Shown here: piece after piece, positions 6,579 to 14,428 of the stretch
How the letters are laid out: every line of letters begins with the position of its first letter
How positions within the stretch are numbered: position 1 is the first letter of the stretch
Origin: an uncultured bacterium
GTDB taxonomy: Bacteria; Cyanobacteriota; Vampirovibrionia; Gastranaerophilales; Gastranaerophilaceae
Assembly (NCBI GenBank): GCA_902788575.1
Contig: CADAKY010000005.1
Location: 124,001 to 188,000 of the forward strand
DNA length: 64,000 nt
Direction: 5' to 3'
The notes under the pieces: generated by a model
Told to the model about the DNA's origin: nothing
The model's input: the letters and a program-made list of their open reading frames with translations, nothing else
The model's database searches: none
Made by a program: the position numbers and the translations under genes

Positions 6579-8006
6579 ATGATAAATGTAATTCCCGTAT
6601 CCAGAAATACAAACCAGCTAACTTTTGAAGGACGATATCCGAACAAAGTATTTTCGGATGTACGCGACATTCCGAATTTACCCTGCGCAAAATGCGGTCA
6701 AAAAATGCTGGTAAGAATGGAAGATCAAAATTTTCTTACAAAAATAAGACCTGTTTTGAAGACTTGCTTAAAAAAATTAAAAAAATTTCAAAAAGTAAAA
6801 GGGTATAAAATTCTGGAGCAGCTTGCCAATAAGTACCCAAAAGACAATATTGATAAAATATTGCAGAAAGAAGAAGAAAAAGAACAAACAAATCTTCTTT
6901 CTCCAAAGCTTGTTAATGAAGTGAGAGCAATCACATATAATGCCCCGTTTGTAATAAAAAAGCTGGGAAAATACAGAAAATATATGGATAGTACAGCTCT
7001 TGAACTGTTTGATATTTTGTCTGTATACGCTGAGAAATACCCTAAAATGACTTTTAATGAAATTCTTTCAAAATCAGAAATATTTAATTTTCACAAAGAA
7101 GCAGTATTACTGGAAAAAGCAGCTCTTGAGGTAAAAGCTCAAAGAATTTTTGATAAAATGAGTATTTTGACATCAAAAAAACATTCACCACAAAACTCCG
7201 ATAATTCTATTCAGGAAACACTTACAATTGCCAATTGTGAAGTTCTGAGAATTATAAAAAATAATACAAATGATGACGGTAGAGATTTACTGCTCGAGCA
7301 GGTATACAAAAATGTTCTCGCTGATATTCAAAATCCAAAAGATGTTGAAAAATTTAAAAATCTTATAAAATCACTGCCAAAATCATCTTCAAATCCGCAT
7401 CGAATAATTGTAAATACAGTTCAAAATGAAAGTCCGCACGGAATAATTTATCATCTGATGAATAAGATAAATACTTTTGAACATATTAAACCAAAATCCC
7501 AAAAAGGAGAAAACGGAAAACATAACGGAATTTATTTATGCTCCGACTGCAACAACAAAAGAGGGACAACGCCTTATTCAGAAGAATTTACGATGTTTCC
7601 TGATTTTGCTAAAAACACACAAAAACAAGCCTCTATAGTTATGAGGTATATTTTGAGAGGAAAACTAACGGGATACGATTATTATCCGCAGGAAGTTAAA
7701 AAAACTTTGTATGAAGAATCGGGGCATATTTTTAAACTTGATATTAAAAAATATCTGAAAGAACAAATAAAAAAATATACCGACTCTTTGAATAAAACCA
7801 GAGAAAGATTTCAAAAAAGCAGAGAAGATGTCAATAATAACAAAAAAGAACTTACAAAATTACAGCAAAAACAAAAAATTCTTAAACGAAAAAACAAAAA
7901 GAATTATGAAGATTTGAAAAAACAGAAAAATAAACTTGAAGAGATAAAGCAAATTTTAAAGGATGATAATAACTTTGGCGAAGATTCTACAAGAGTTCTT
8001 GAATAG
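6579..8006 (+). CDS. HNH-type protein with split zinc knuckle and C-terminal coiled coil
   Basis: A 475-residue protein starting MINVIPVSRNTNQLTFEGRY, with the F-x-G tag at residues 16-18. A CAKC pair lies at 36-39. Some 260 residues later comes FEHIKPKSQKGENGKHNG with LCSDCNNKRG (about 298-327). The two parts together match the consensus of HNH nucleases: CxxC, (D/E)H-x-x-P-x-S, then CxxCN-x-x-(K/R)G. Here a long helical insertion separates the first CxxC from the rest. Residues about 380-465 form a Lys/Glu/Gln-rich coiled coil. Nuclease activity is inferred. Translation is probably coupled to the upstream nucleotidase gene. The 3' end overlaps the convergent nnrD by 20 nt. Confidence 0.6.
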   Translation: MINVIPVSRNTNQLTFEGRYPNKVFSDVRDIPNLPCAKCGQKMLVRMEDQNFLTKIRPVLKTCLKKLKKFQKVKGYKILEQLANKYPKDNIDKILQKEEEKEQTNLLSPKLVNEVRAITYNAPFVIKKLGKYRKYMDSTALELFDILSVYAEKYPKMTFNEILSKSEIFNFHKEAVLLEKAALEVKAQRIFDKMSILTSKKHSPQNSDNSIQETLTIANCEVLRIIKNNTNDDGRDLLLEQVYKNVLADIQNPKDVEKFKNLIKSLPKSSSNPHRIIVNTVQNESPHGIIYHLMNKINTFEHIKPKSQKGENGKHNGIYLCSDCNNKRGTTPYSEEFTMFPDFAKNTQKQASIVMRYILRGKLTGYDYYPQEVKKTLYEESGHIFKLDIKKYLKEQIKKYTDSLNKTRERFQKSREDVNNNKKELTKLQQKQKILKRKNKKNYEDLKKQKNKLEEIKQILKDDNNFGEDSTRVLE

Positions 8007-8790
8007 CTTTTGGTAAATATTTGATTAAATCTGATGCAAGAACAGAGTATTCCGTCAATTCTTCCGAAGCGATTTCTCCGGCTCTTGAATGCAGATAAAC
8101 TCCAAGTTTTGCGGCATCAAAAAGAGACATTTTTTGAGCAAGAAGCCCCGCTATTATACCTGCTAAAATATCTCCCGTTCCGGCTTTTGCAAGAGCGGAA
8201 TTGCCATGTTGATTAATAAAAATAGTATCACTCTCGCAAATTATAGTCCTGTGACCTTTTAAAACAGTGACACAATTATACTTTTTCGATAATTCTTTTG
8301 CCGCAAATTTTCTATCTTCCCCAATGTTATCGACACCCAAAAGTCTTGCAGCTTCTTTAGGATGAGGTGTAATAACAATTTTTTCGGGTAATTTTATGTT
8401 TTTTAATTTTGATAAAATATTAAGCCCGTCAGCATCAATAACTACCGGCAAATCATATTTCTTTGCTTGATTTACATACTTAATAAAATCATTTTCGGCA
8501 CTTCTGTTTGTTCCCAAACCACACCCTATGAGTAAAACAGTAAACTCGTTAAGTTTTTTTAATGCTCCTTTTCTTGAAAGATAAACAGCTTCCGGAAGAA
8601 GTTTTGAAACAGAATCAATAACTTTGTTATCAGAAGCCAGCGCCGAAAATCCTGCCCCGACTTTTAATGAGCTTACGGTAGAAAGATACGCGGCACCTAT
8701 ATAATTTGAGGAACCTGCAACATTCAGCACTTTTCCGAAAGTTCCTTTGTTAGAATTTTGCTCGCGTATGGGCATTTTGTATTCTTGCAT
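7987..8790 (-). CDS. nnrD: ADP-dependent NAD(P)H-hydrate dehydratase
   Basis: A 267-residue ribokinase-like enzyme that repairs hydrated NAD(P)H using ADP. Marks include GKVLNVAGSSNYIGAAYLS near residue 19, PVVIDADGLNIL, VITPHPKEAARLLG, VTVLKGH and the signature GNSALAKAGTGDILAGIIAGLLAQ. The N-terminal NnrE epimerase domain found fused in many bacteria is absent, so the epimerase must be separate. The start codon lies 5 nt after the trmL stop (8796), so the two form a minus-strand pair with trmL first. Confidence 0.9.
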   Translation of the reverse strand: MQEYKMPIREQNSNKGTFGKVLNVAGSSNYIGAAYLSTVSSLKVGAGFSALASDNKVIDSVSKLLPEAVYLSRKGALKKLNEFTVLLIGCGLGTNRSAENDFIKYVNQAKKYDLPVVIDADGLNILSKLKNIKLPEKIVITPHPKEAARLLGVDNIGEDRKFAAKELSKKYNCVTVLKGHRTIICESDTIFINQHGNSALAKAGTGDILAGIIAGLLAQKMSLFDAAKLGVYLHSRAGEIASEELTEYSVLASDLIKYLPKAIQELL

Positions 8791-8795
8791 AGTTG

Positions 8796-9245
8796 TTACA
8801 GTCCTATTTGTCGTATTACTTCATAAACCGTTATTGCAACTGAATTTGAAAGATTTAGACTTCTTTGTCCCTCGACCATAGGAAGTGTTATTGCTGCTTC
8901 TTGAGTAACATACTCCTGCGGCAGCCCTCTTGATTCCGGACCGAATACAAGAAAATCACCTTCTTTAAACTCAATATCCGTATATTTTTTCTTTGATTTT
9001 GTCGTTAAATAGAAAAATCTTCCATCAGGAAACTGTTTATATAATTCATCCATTGATGTTACTTTATGCAAATCAACATGTTCAAAATAATCCATGCCGG
9101 AACGCTTTACATATTTGTCCGTTAAGGCAAAACCCAGCTTTCCGACCAAATAAAGAGACGCACCGGTGCAAACACACAAACGTGCAATATTTCCTGTATT
9201 AGCAGGTATTTCCGGTTCATACAAAACTACATTGATTTTTGCCAT
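8796..9245 (-). CDS. trmL: tRNA (cytidine/uridine-34 2'-O)-methyltransferase, SPOUT family
   Basis: About 149 residues from the ATG at 9245, which has AAGGT upstream; an in-frame ATG at 9296 would add an unlikely 17-residue extension. TrmL methylates the wobble ribose in tRNA-Leu isoacceptors. SPOUT/TrmL motifs seen are NVVLYEPEIPANTGNIARLC at the N-terminus, VFGPESRGLP in the knot region and the C-terminal MVEGQRSLNLSNSVAI that binds S-adenosylmethionine. The length matches stand-alone TrmL. It is the first gene of a two-gene unit with nnrD. Confidence 0.9.
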   Translation of the reverse strand: MAKINVVLYEPEIPANTGNIARLCVCTGASLYLVGKLGFALTDKYVKRSGMDYFEHVDLHKVTSMDELYKQFPDGRFFYLTTKSKKKYTDIEFKEGDFLVFGPESRGLPQEYVTQEAAITLPMVEGQRSLNLSNSVAITVYEVIRQIGL

Positions 9246-9435
9246 AGTAATACTACCTTTTTGACAAATCATATCACAAATATAACTTCTTAACAAAAAT
9301 TTGCAATATGCTCAAATACAGTAATAATAACAAATATTTACTATCTTAAAAAATTTTTTACGCAAATTTTACAAACAAAATTGTATAAATTTCTAATTTT
9401 AGCAAAAGAAATTTTACCCTGAAACATATTTAACC

Positions 9436-10020
9436 CTAGCCTTCAATAACTCGTTTTGCTTCAATCATAACCGGCAAACCGCGGATTACACAGAAGGTGA
9501 TTGCAAAGACTGCTGTCCAATACGCAACAGCCCAAATTATATCAGCATGAGCTATTCCGGGGATTTTCGCTGTTACTATAAGAACAAAAGCAAGCACTTT
9601 TGCTACTGCATAACTTATTCTCATAAATTTAGAACCGGTAATCCATTTACATACAGGATTAACCTGCATTCCAAACGGAGTTAAACCTTTTTCCATAGCA
9701 GCACTTCTTATTGTATCAGTGATAAATCCTCTTGTGATTGCAATAAGCGGAAATAAAATATTTATCCAACCCATAACTGCAAATAAAATCCAATATGTAT
9801 TTTCAACAATTCTGTCGCCCATAATGTCTAAAAGCGCTCCAAATTTTGAAACTTCGTTAAATTTTCTTGCAATATATCCATCAACTCCGTCTAATGAAAA
9901 TGCAAGAATAGTAAGCATCAGCGCCCATACATAAGCTGTTGTACTTCCTTCAAAACAATAAATTAAATACACTGCCAAAAACATTACGAAAATTCTAAAA
10001 ATTGAAATAAAATTTGCCAT
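9436..10020 (-). CDS. pgsA: CDP-alcohol phosphatidyltransferase (phosphatidylglycerophosphate synthase type)
   Basis: About 194 residues with several membrane segments. The family signature D-G-x2-A-R-x8-G-x3-D-x3-D appears as DGYIARKFNEVSKFGALLDIMGD. Enzymes of this family move a phosphatidyl group from CDP-diacylglycerol to an alcohol, here most likely glycerol 3-phosphate. The frame opens at 10032 (MRGDMANF). I prefer the second ATG at 10020, with GAGAGGGG just before it, but the spacing is short and either start is possible. The pgsA name rests on length and general similarity; the acceptor is not proven. Confidence 0.75.
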   Translation of the reverse strand: MANFISIFRIFVMFLAVYLIYCFEGSTTAYVWALMLTILAFSLDGVDGYIARKFNEVSKFGALLDIMGDRIVENTYWILFAVMGWINILFPLIAITRGFITDTIRSAAMEKGLTPFGMQVNPVCKWITGSKFMRISYAVAKVLAFVLIVTAKIPGIAHADIIWAVAYWTAVFAITFCVIRGLPVMIEAKRVIEG

Positions 10021-10037
10021 ATCCCCTCTCATTTATA

Positions 10038-10058
10038 TTGTCGGGTTAAAATCCGACC
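10038..10058 (-). terminator. Possible weak hairpin between the Gfo/Idh/MocA and pgsA-like genes
   Basis: GTCGG...CCGAC forms a 5-bp stem around an 8-nt loop. On the minus strand it lies between two co-directional genes, but the T tract is poor, so it is either a weak terminator or a processing site. Confidence 0.3.
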
Positions 10059-10179
10059 TATTTTATCTACCTATCTTTCATTGCAAGAACCTTAACCTGC
10101 AGCAATCCGACCAATTATGAAATATTTTCATTTAATCTGATTTTCCATTTTGAACTTTCCATTGTCCATTTATGAAACC

Positions 10180-11178
10180 CTACCCTTTCATTCTTGAAAG
10201 TGCAAAGTTTGTTTTATCAAGTTCTTCAACTTTTGAACCAAGCATAATACGTTCTGCTTCTTCTAATATACTTACTACTTCATATCCGTTAGCGCCGTCC
10301 GAACGCGCTTTTTGACCGGTAGCACAGCAATTTACAAAATGCTGGCATGCAAGTTTAAGCGGTTCCATTTCCAAATAATCGAGCGCAACGTTTTGAGTAT
10401 TTGCCGGAATAAAATTGTCATATATTTTAAGTTTATCTGTCGGAGCGCAGTCATCAAAGATTGCAGTCGCTTTTGTACCTCTAATAAGAAGATTTACGTG
10501 TTTCTGAGGAGTTATCCAGCTATCGGAAATGTGAGCAATCATGCCACCTTCAAACTCGATACCGAGATGAGTAATATCCATAATATTATTTCTGTCGCTT
10601 GACGCACCAATTGCAGAAATAACTTTAACAGGGCTTTTTCCTGTAACATACGCTACCATTGCAACATCATGCGGAGCCAAATCCCACATAACACTTCTGT
10701 CATTTTTATGATAATTTACATTCAGTCTGTCGCTTTGAGCGTAAACAATCTCTCCCAAAACACCTTCTTCAATAAGCATCTTGAGCCTGTTTACAGCAGG
10801 GTGATACAAAAGAAGGTGATCCACCATCAAAACCAAATTCTTAGATTCCGCAAGCTCCATAAGGATTCGAGCTTCTTCAGCAACTGTAGAAATAGGTTTT
10901 TCAACATAAACATTCTTACCGGCTTCAAGTGCAGCCTTAACTAGTTTAAAATGTGTATGACTGGGGGTAACAACAGCAACACCCGTTATTTCGGGATTGT
11001 TAATAACATCGTTAAAATCTTTTGTTGTTTTAACACCTTCAAATTGTTCGCATACTGTTTTTAAAGATTCATCATCCAAATCACAAACCATTTCAAGCGC
11101 GTTTAAATTATAAAAATTACGGACAATATTTTTGCCCCACATTCCCATACCGATTACAGCTATCTTTTGATTATTCAT
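10180..11178 (-). CDS. Gfo/Idh/MocA family NAD(P)-dependent oxidoreductase
   Basis: A 332-residue sugar-dehydrogenase-type protein. The Rossmann fingerprint IAVIGMGMWGKNIVRNF is at residues 5-21, the family's EKP motif occurs in GKNVYVEKPIS (about 95), and WDLAPHDVAMV (about 167) carries the usual catalytic His. Relatives include UDP-sugar 3-dehydrogenases of surface polysaccharide synthesis (WlbA/WbpB), and such a role is plausible in a cell with LPS genes. No partner aminotransferase or acetyltransferase is adjacent, so the substrate is open. The start codon has AGGGGAGAAGG upstream at 11180-11190. Confidence 0.8.
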   Translation of the reverse strand: MNNQKIAVIGMGMWGKNIVRNFYNLNALEMVCDLDDESLKTVCEQFEGVKTTKDFNDVINNPEITGVAVVTPSHTHFKLVKAALEAGKNVYVEKPISTVAEEARILMELAESKNLVLMVDHLLLYHPAVNRLKMLIEEGVLGEIVYAQSDRLNVNYHKNDRSVMWDLAPHDVAMVAYVTGKSPVKVISAIGASSDRNNIMDITHLGIEFEGGMIAHISDSWITPQKHVNLLIRGTKATAIFDDCAPTDKLKIYDNFIPANTQNVALDYLEMEPLKLACQHFVNCCATGQKARSDGANGYEVVSILEEAERIMLGSKVEELDKTNFALSRMKG

Positions 11179-11224
11179 ACCTTCTCCCCTTGTTATGAAT
11201 ATTATATTACAACTAAAAAATTTA

Positions 11225-11233
11225 TGCTACAAT
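11225..11233 (+). promoter_or_regulatory. Extended -10 promoter (TGCTACAAT) of rseP
   Basis: TGCTACAAT has the TGn extension and a -10 box, with no obvious -35. The start would fall near 11240, giving a leader of about 22 nt that includes GGGAGAAG ahead of the ATG at 11262. Confidence 0.5.
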
Positions 11234-11261
11234 AAAAATCAAAATACAGGGAGAAGAATTT

Positions 11262-12626
11262 ATGTCAATTTTTATAATGATTTTACTTTTAAGCTTGCTT
11301 ATTCTAATCCACGAAGCCGGACATTTCATTGCTGCACGTGCTTTTGGAATAAAAGTGGATAAATTTGGTTTCGGGCTTCCGGTTGGTCCTACATTATACA
11401 AAACAAAAATCGGCGATGTGGAGGTTCTTATCCATGCTCTGCTTTTAGGCGGATACGTTTCTTTCCCTGATGATGAAAAAGATTGTGATTTACCGGCTGA
11501 TTCACCTGAAAGATTTGTAAATAAACCAATTTGGCAAAGAGCTATTGTTGTTTCTGCAGGTGTTATTTCAAATGTAATTTGTGCAATTGCGCTGGTAATG
11601 CTTGTAGCAATTGTATCCGGCAAACTCCCGTCAGGTAATTATGAAATTTATGCTGATCAAATAAGCGCGCCCAAAGAAGCAAGTATTTGGCAATCCGGAC
11701 TTCAATCCGGCGACAGAATTTTAAGTGCAAACGGATGCGAAATTAACAATGTGTATTCTTTTGTAACAATTGTAAAAAACAGTGCGAAAAATAACGGATA
11801 CATAACAGAAGAAACCGTCAGCAAAAATTATGAAATGCTGAAAAATCTAAATCCGGGATTCCCGATGGATGAAATTATACCAAAGGGACTTGGTATAAAA
11901 CTGCCTGACAATTTTGCGGAAGATGTAATAACCATGGATAAGTATGCCGCTAAAGGTGCAAAATATTTTAAACTTAATGGTTCTAAAATAGACGAAAACT
12001 TAAACGATTTAGAAAAACAGATTGAGAAAAACCATTTAGCATACATTTCAGACGGCAAACATACACTTTATGATATCGCAAAAGCAATTTCTAACGAGTA
12101 TCACCCCGTAGTAATAACAGTACAAAGAGGAGATGAGATTATTAAACTTAAGCCGATTTATCCAGATTCAAAAGGAATTATAGGAGTAGGTTTAACAGCA
12201 AAACAAACTTTAATAGAAACAAAAACTCCTGTTTCTGTCGTAAAAGAAAGCTGTATTTATCTATGGGACAACACTTACACAATGATGTATTCTCTCGGAC
12301 AATTATTTACGGGAAATATCCCGCTAAGAGATATGCACGGTGTTGTTGCCATTACAAAAATCGGCGGAGACATGATTGATAAAAGCGGGAAATCAGCAGG
12401 AATCCTTCTTGCGGCATTAATTTCCATGAACCTTGCCATTCTTAACATTTTGCCGATTCCGGCACTGGATGGCGGACATTTAATGTTTCTTATATATGAG
12501 AAAATCGCAGGAAAACCACTTGATGAAAAAGTTATAGAAATAATTTCGACAATATTTTTCTCGCTTTTGATAATATTAATGATAGTTGTTGTATTCAACG
12601 ACATAACATTACTTGTAAGAAAATAA
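11262..12626 (+). CDS. rseP: Site-2 zinc metalloprotease RseP (PDZ-containing)
   Basis: A 454-residue intramembrane protease that cleaves membrane-bound regulators after a first cut by another protease. The zinc motif HEAGH is in ILIHEAGHFIAARAFGIKV near residue 17. The C-terminal membrane motif NILPIPALDGGH near 391-402 supplies the third ligand Asp. A PDZ-like region lies in between (QSGLQSGDRILSANG, about 145), and the region around 180-260 carries an unusual Lys-rich insertion. Four membrane segments are expected. mnmA follows 19 nt later on the same strand. Confidence 0.9.
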   Translation: MSIFIMILLLSLLILIHEAGHFIAARAFGIKVDKFGFGLPVGPTLYKTKIGDVEVLIHALLLGGYVSFPDDEKDCDLPADSPERFVNKPIWQRAIVVSAGVISNVICAIALVMLVAIVSGKLPSGNYEIYADQISAPKEASIWQSGLQSGDRILSANGCEINNVYSFVTIVKNSAKNNGYITEETVSKNYEMLKNLNPGFPMDEIIPKGLGIKLPDNFAEDVITMDKYAAKGAKYFKLNGSKIDENLNDLEKQIEKNHLAYISDGKHTLYDIAKAISNEYHPVVITVQRGDEIIKLKPIYPDSKGIIGVGLTAKQTLIETKTPVSVVKESCIYLWDNTYTMMYSLGQLFTGNIPLRDMHGVVAITKIGGDMIDKSGKSAGILLAALISMNLAILNILPIPALDGGHLMFLIYEKIAGKPLDEKVIEIISTIFFSLLIILMIVVVFNDITLLVRK

Positions 12627-12645
12627 AGAACAACGGAGAATAAAA

Positions 12646-13734
12646 ATGAAAATATTGGTAGGCATGTCCGGCGGAGTTGATTCCACAGTAACAGCTCTTT
12701 TATTAAAGCAAGAGGGGCATGAAGTAATCGGAGCGACTATGGCTATATGGGGCGACAGAGGCGTAAAAGAATCTGTTAATAAGGCTGTAGAGGAAAAGTT
12801 TCACACAAAACACGGAGCATGCTTCGGGCCTGATGAAAAAGAAGATATTGAAGCAGCAAGAAAAGTTGCGGAAGAAATCGGGATTCCGTTTTATGTATTT
12901 GACTGCGCAAAACAATATGAAGAAATTGTTCTTGATAATTTTAAAAAGGAATACTTAAACGGTCATACACCAAATCCATGCGTCTGGTGTAACAGCTTAA
13001 TAAAATTTGATGTGCTTCCAAAGTTAGCAAAAGCAAACGGGATTGATTTTGATAAATTTGCTACAGGACACTATGTAAGAATAGAAGAAGCCGAAAACGG
13101 TAAATTTGTTATAAAAAGAGGGGTAAATCCGAAGAAAGATCAGTCTTACTTTTTGTACAGATTAAAACAGGAACAGCTTGCAAAAATTGTTACACCGTTA
13201 GGCACAAGAACAAAAGAAGAAATCAGAGAAATTGCTAAACTTAACGGACTGACTGTTGCAGAAAAACCGGATTCACAAGATTTTTATTACGGTGATTATA
13301 ATGAATTATTAGGCGTTGAAGAAAAGGAAGGAAATATTGTTTCACCCGAAGGTAAAATCCTCGGAAAACATAAAGGTATCTGGAATTATACAATAGGACA
13401 GAGAAAAGGAGTAGGAGTATCTTCGACAGAGCCTTTATACGTAATTGAGCTAAGAAAAGATTCTAACGAGGTTGTAATAGGTCCGAAAGATAAAACAATG
13501 AAAGATACGCTCATTGCTTCAGACTTGAATTGGGTAACAGATTTCCGAGGCGGGAAATGCACTGCAAAAATACGTTCAACTCAAGAACCTACAGAGGTAA
13601 ATGTCGAAATTAACGGTGATAGCATGAAAGTCCGCTTTGATAACATGCAAAAATCAATTGCAATCGGGCAATCCATAGTTTTGTATGACGGTGATTTATT
13701 GCTTGGCGGCGGAATAATTAAAGAGGTTTGCTAA
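12646..13734 (+). CDS. mnmA: tRNA-specific 2-thiouridylase MnmA, lacking the second catalytic Cys
   Basis: A 362-residue MnmA, which thiolates U34 of Lys, Glu and Gln tRNAs. The PP-loop SGGVDSTV is at residues 8-15, the first catalytic Cys is in NPCVWCNSLIKF, ATGHYVR follows, and the C-terminal barrel holds IGQRKGVGVSS. In E. coli the second catalytic Cys lies in DSTGICFIG. The aligned segment here is KPDSQDFYYGDYNELL, with no Cys nearby. An additional Cys stands in HGACFGPDEKEDIEAA. The activity may depend on the CxxC at NPCVWC or on an iron-sulfur cluster, which is inference. CGGAG precedes the ATG. Confidence 0.85.
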   Translation: MKILVGMSGGVDSTVTALLLKQEGHEVIGATMAIWGDRGVKESVNKAVEEKFHTKHGACFGPDEKEDIEAARKVAEEIGIPFYVFDCAKQYEEIVLDNFKKEYLNGHTPNPCVWCNSLIKFDVLPKLAKANGIDFDKFATGHYVRIEEAENGKFVIKRGVNPKKDQSYFLYRLKQEQLAKIVTPLGTRTKEEIREIAKLNGLTVAEKPDSQDFYYGDYNELLGVEEKEGNIVSPEGKILGKHKGIWNYTIGQRKGVGVSSTEPLYVIELRKDSNEVVIGPKDKTMKDTLIASDLNWVTDFRGGKCTAKIRSTQEPTEVNVEINGDSMKVRFDNMQKSIAIGQSIVLYDGDLLLGGGIIKEVC

Positions 13735-13772
13735 TAATAAAATAATTCAAGTTTATTCAATTTATGGTTTAT

Positions 13773-13780
13773 GATATAAT
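13773..13780 (+). promoter_or_regulatory. Extended -10 (TGATATAAT), leaderless type, for the HAD phosphatase gene
   Basis: TATAAT at 13775-13780 lies exactly 6 nt before the ATG at 13787 and is preceded by TGA. There is no ribosome-binding sequence in the 6-nt gap, so transcription should begin at or next to the start codon. Confidence 0.6.
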
Positions 13781-13786
13781 TCGCTT

Positions 13787-14428
13787 ATGGAGAAGATTGA
13801 CGCTATATATTGTGATTTTGACGGAACTATTACAAAAAAAGATGCTGTAAATACTTTTTTCGAAATGTATGCCCCGCCAAAATGGTTAGATTCAGAACAG
13901 TTGTGGATTGAAGGGAAAATTTCTTCAAGAGAAAATGCTGTGATTCAGGTGGGACTTCTTCCTGAAATTACAGAAGCACAATTGAATGAATATATTGAAA
14001 ATATTGAAATAGATGAATATTTTTTAGACTTTATAAAATATATAAAATCTAAAAATATCAAATTTACAATTCTTAGTGACGGATTTGATTTATTTATATA
14101 CAAAACACTGCAAAGACTTAACATTGACGGAATTAATGTTTTTGCAAATCATCTTGTTCATAAGAATAATAAATTTAATATAGAATTTCCTTACTACAAT
14201 TCATCATGCGATGTAGGAGCCGGCATGTGCAAATGCAGCCGTGTAACAGAAAAAAAATTCTGCTATATAGGAGACGGTACAAGTGATTTATGTATTGCAC
14301 GCAAAGCAAATATTTTGTTTGCAACCAAAAATTTGCAAAAATATTGTAACGAAAATGCAATAAATCATATACCTTTTAATTCATTTCGTAATATTATAGA
14401 AGTACTGGAAGAGGGTAAAATTATATGA
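13787..14428 (+). CDS. HAD-family phosphatase, MtnX / phosphoserine phosphatase-like
   Basis: A 213-residue HAD hydrolase. Motif I is YCDFDGTITKKD (about residues 8-19, two Asp), motif II is FTILSDGFDLF and motif III is CYIGDGTSDLCIA. The closest pattern I know is MtnX, the enolase-phosphatase-type step of methionine salvage, but no other salvage gene is near, so the substrate is uncertain. A GMCKCSRV segment near residue 146 is Cys-rich. The gene starts directly at the predicted transcription start and its stop overlaps the next start by 4 nt (ATGA), so at least three genes to 15916 are probably one operon. Confidence 0.7.
   Translation: MEKIDAIYCDFDGTITKKDAVNTFFEMYAPPKWLDSEQLWIEGKISSRENAVIQVGLLPEITEAQLNEYIENIEIDEYFLDFIKYIKSKNIKFTILSDGFDLFIYKTLQRLNIDGINVFANHLVHKNNKFNIEFPYYNSSCDVGAGMCKCSRVTEKKFCYIGDGTSDLCIARKANILFATKNLQKYCNENAINHIPFNSFRNIIEVLEEGKII

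Noticed and set aside
9297..9435. Possible gene or RNA between pgsA-like and trmL genes
   Set aside because: AT-rich, without a frame, strong hairpin or repeat.
11222..11623. Minus-strand frame of 133 aa opposite rseP
   Set aside because: It is a shadow of the rseP coding region with no ribosome site and low-complexity Ser/Ile composition.
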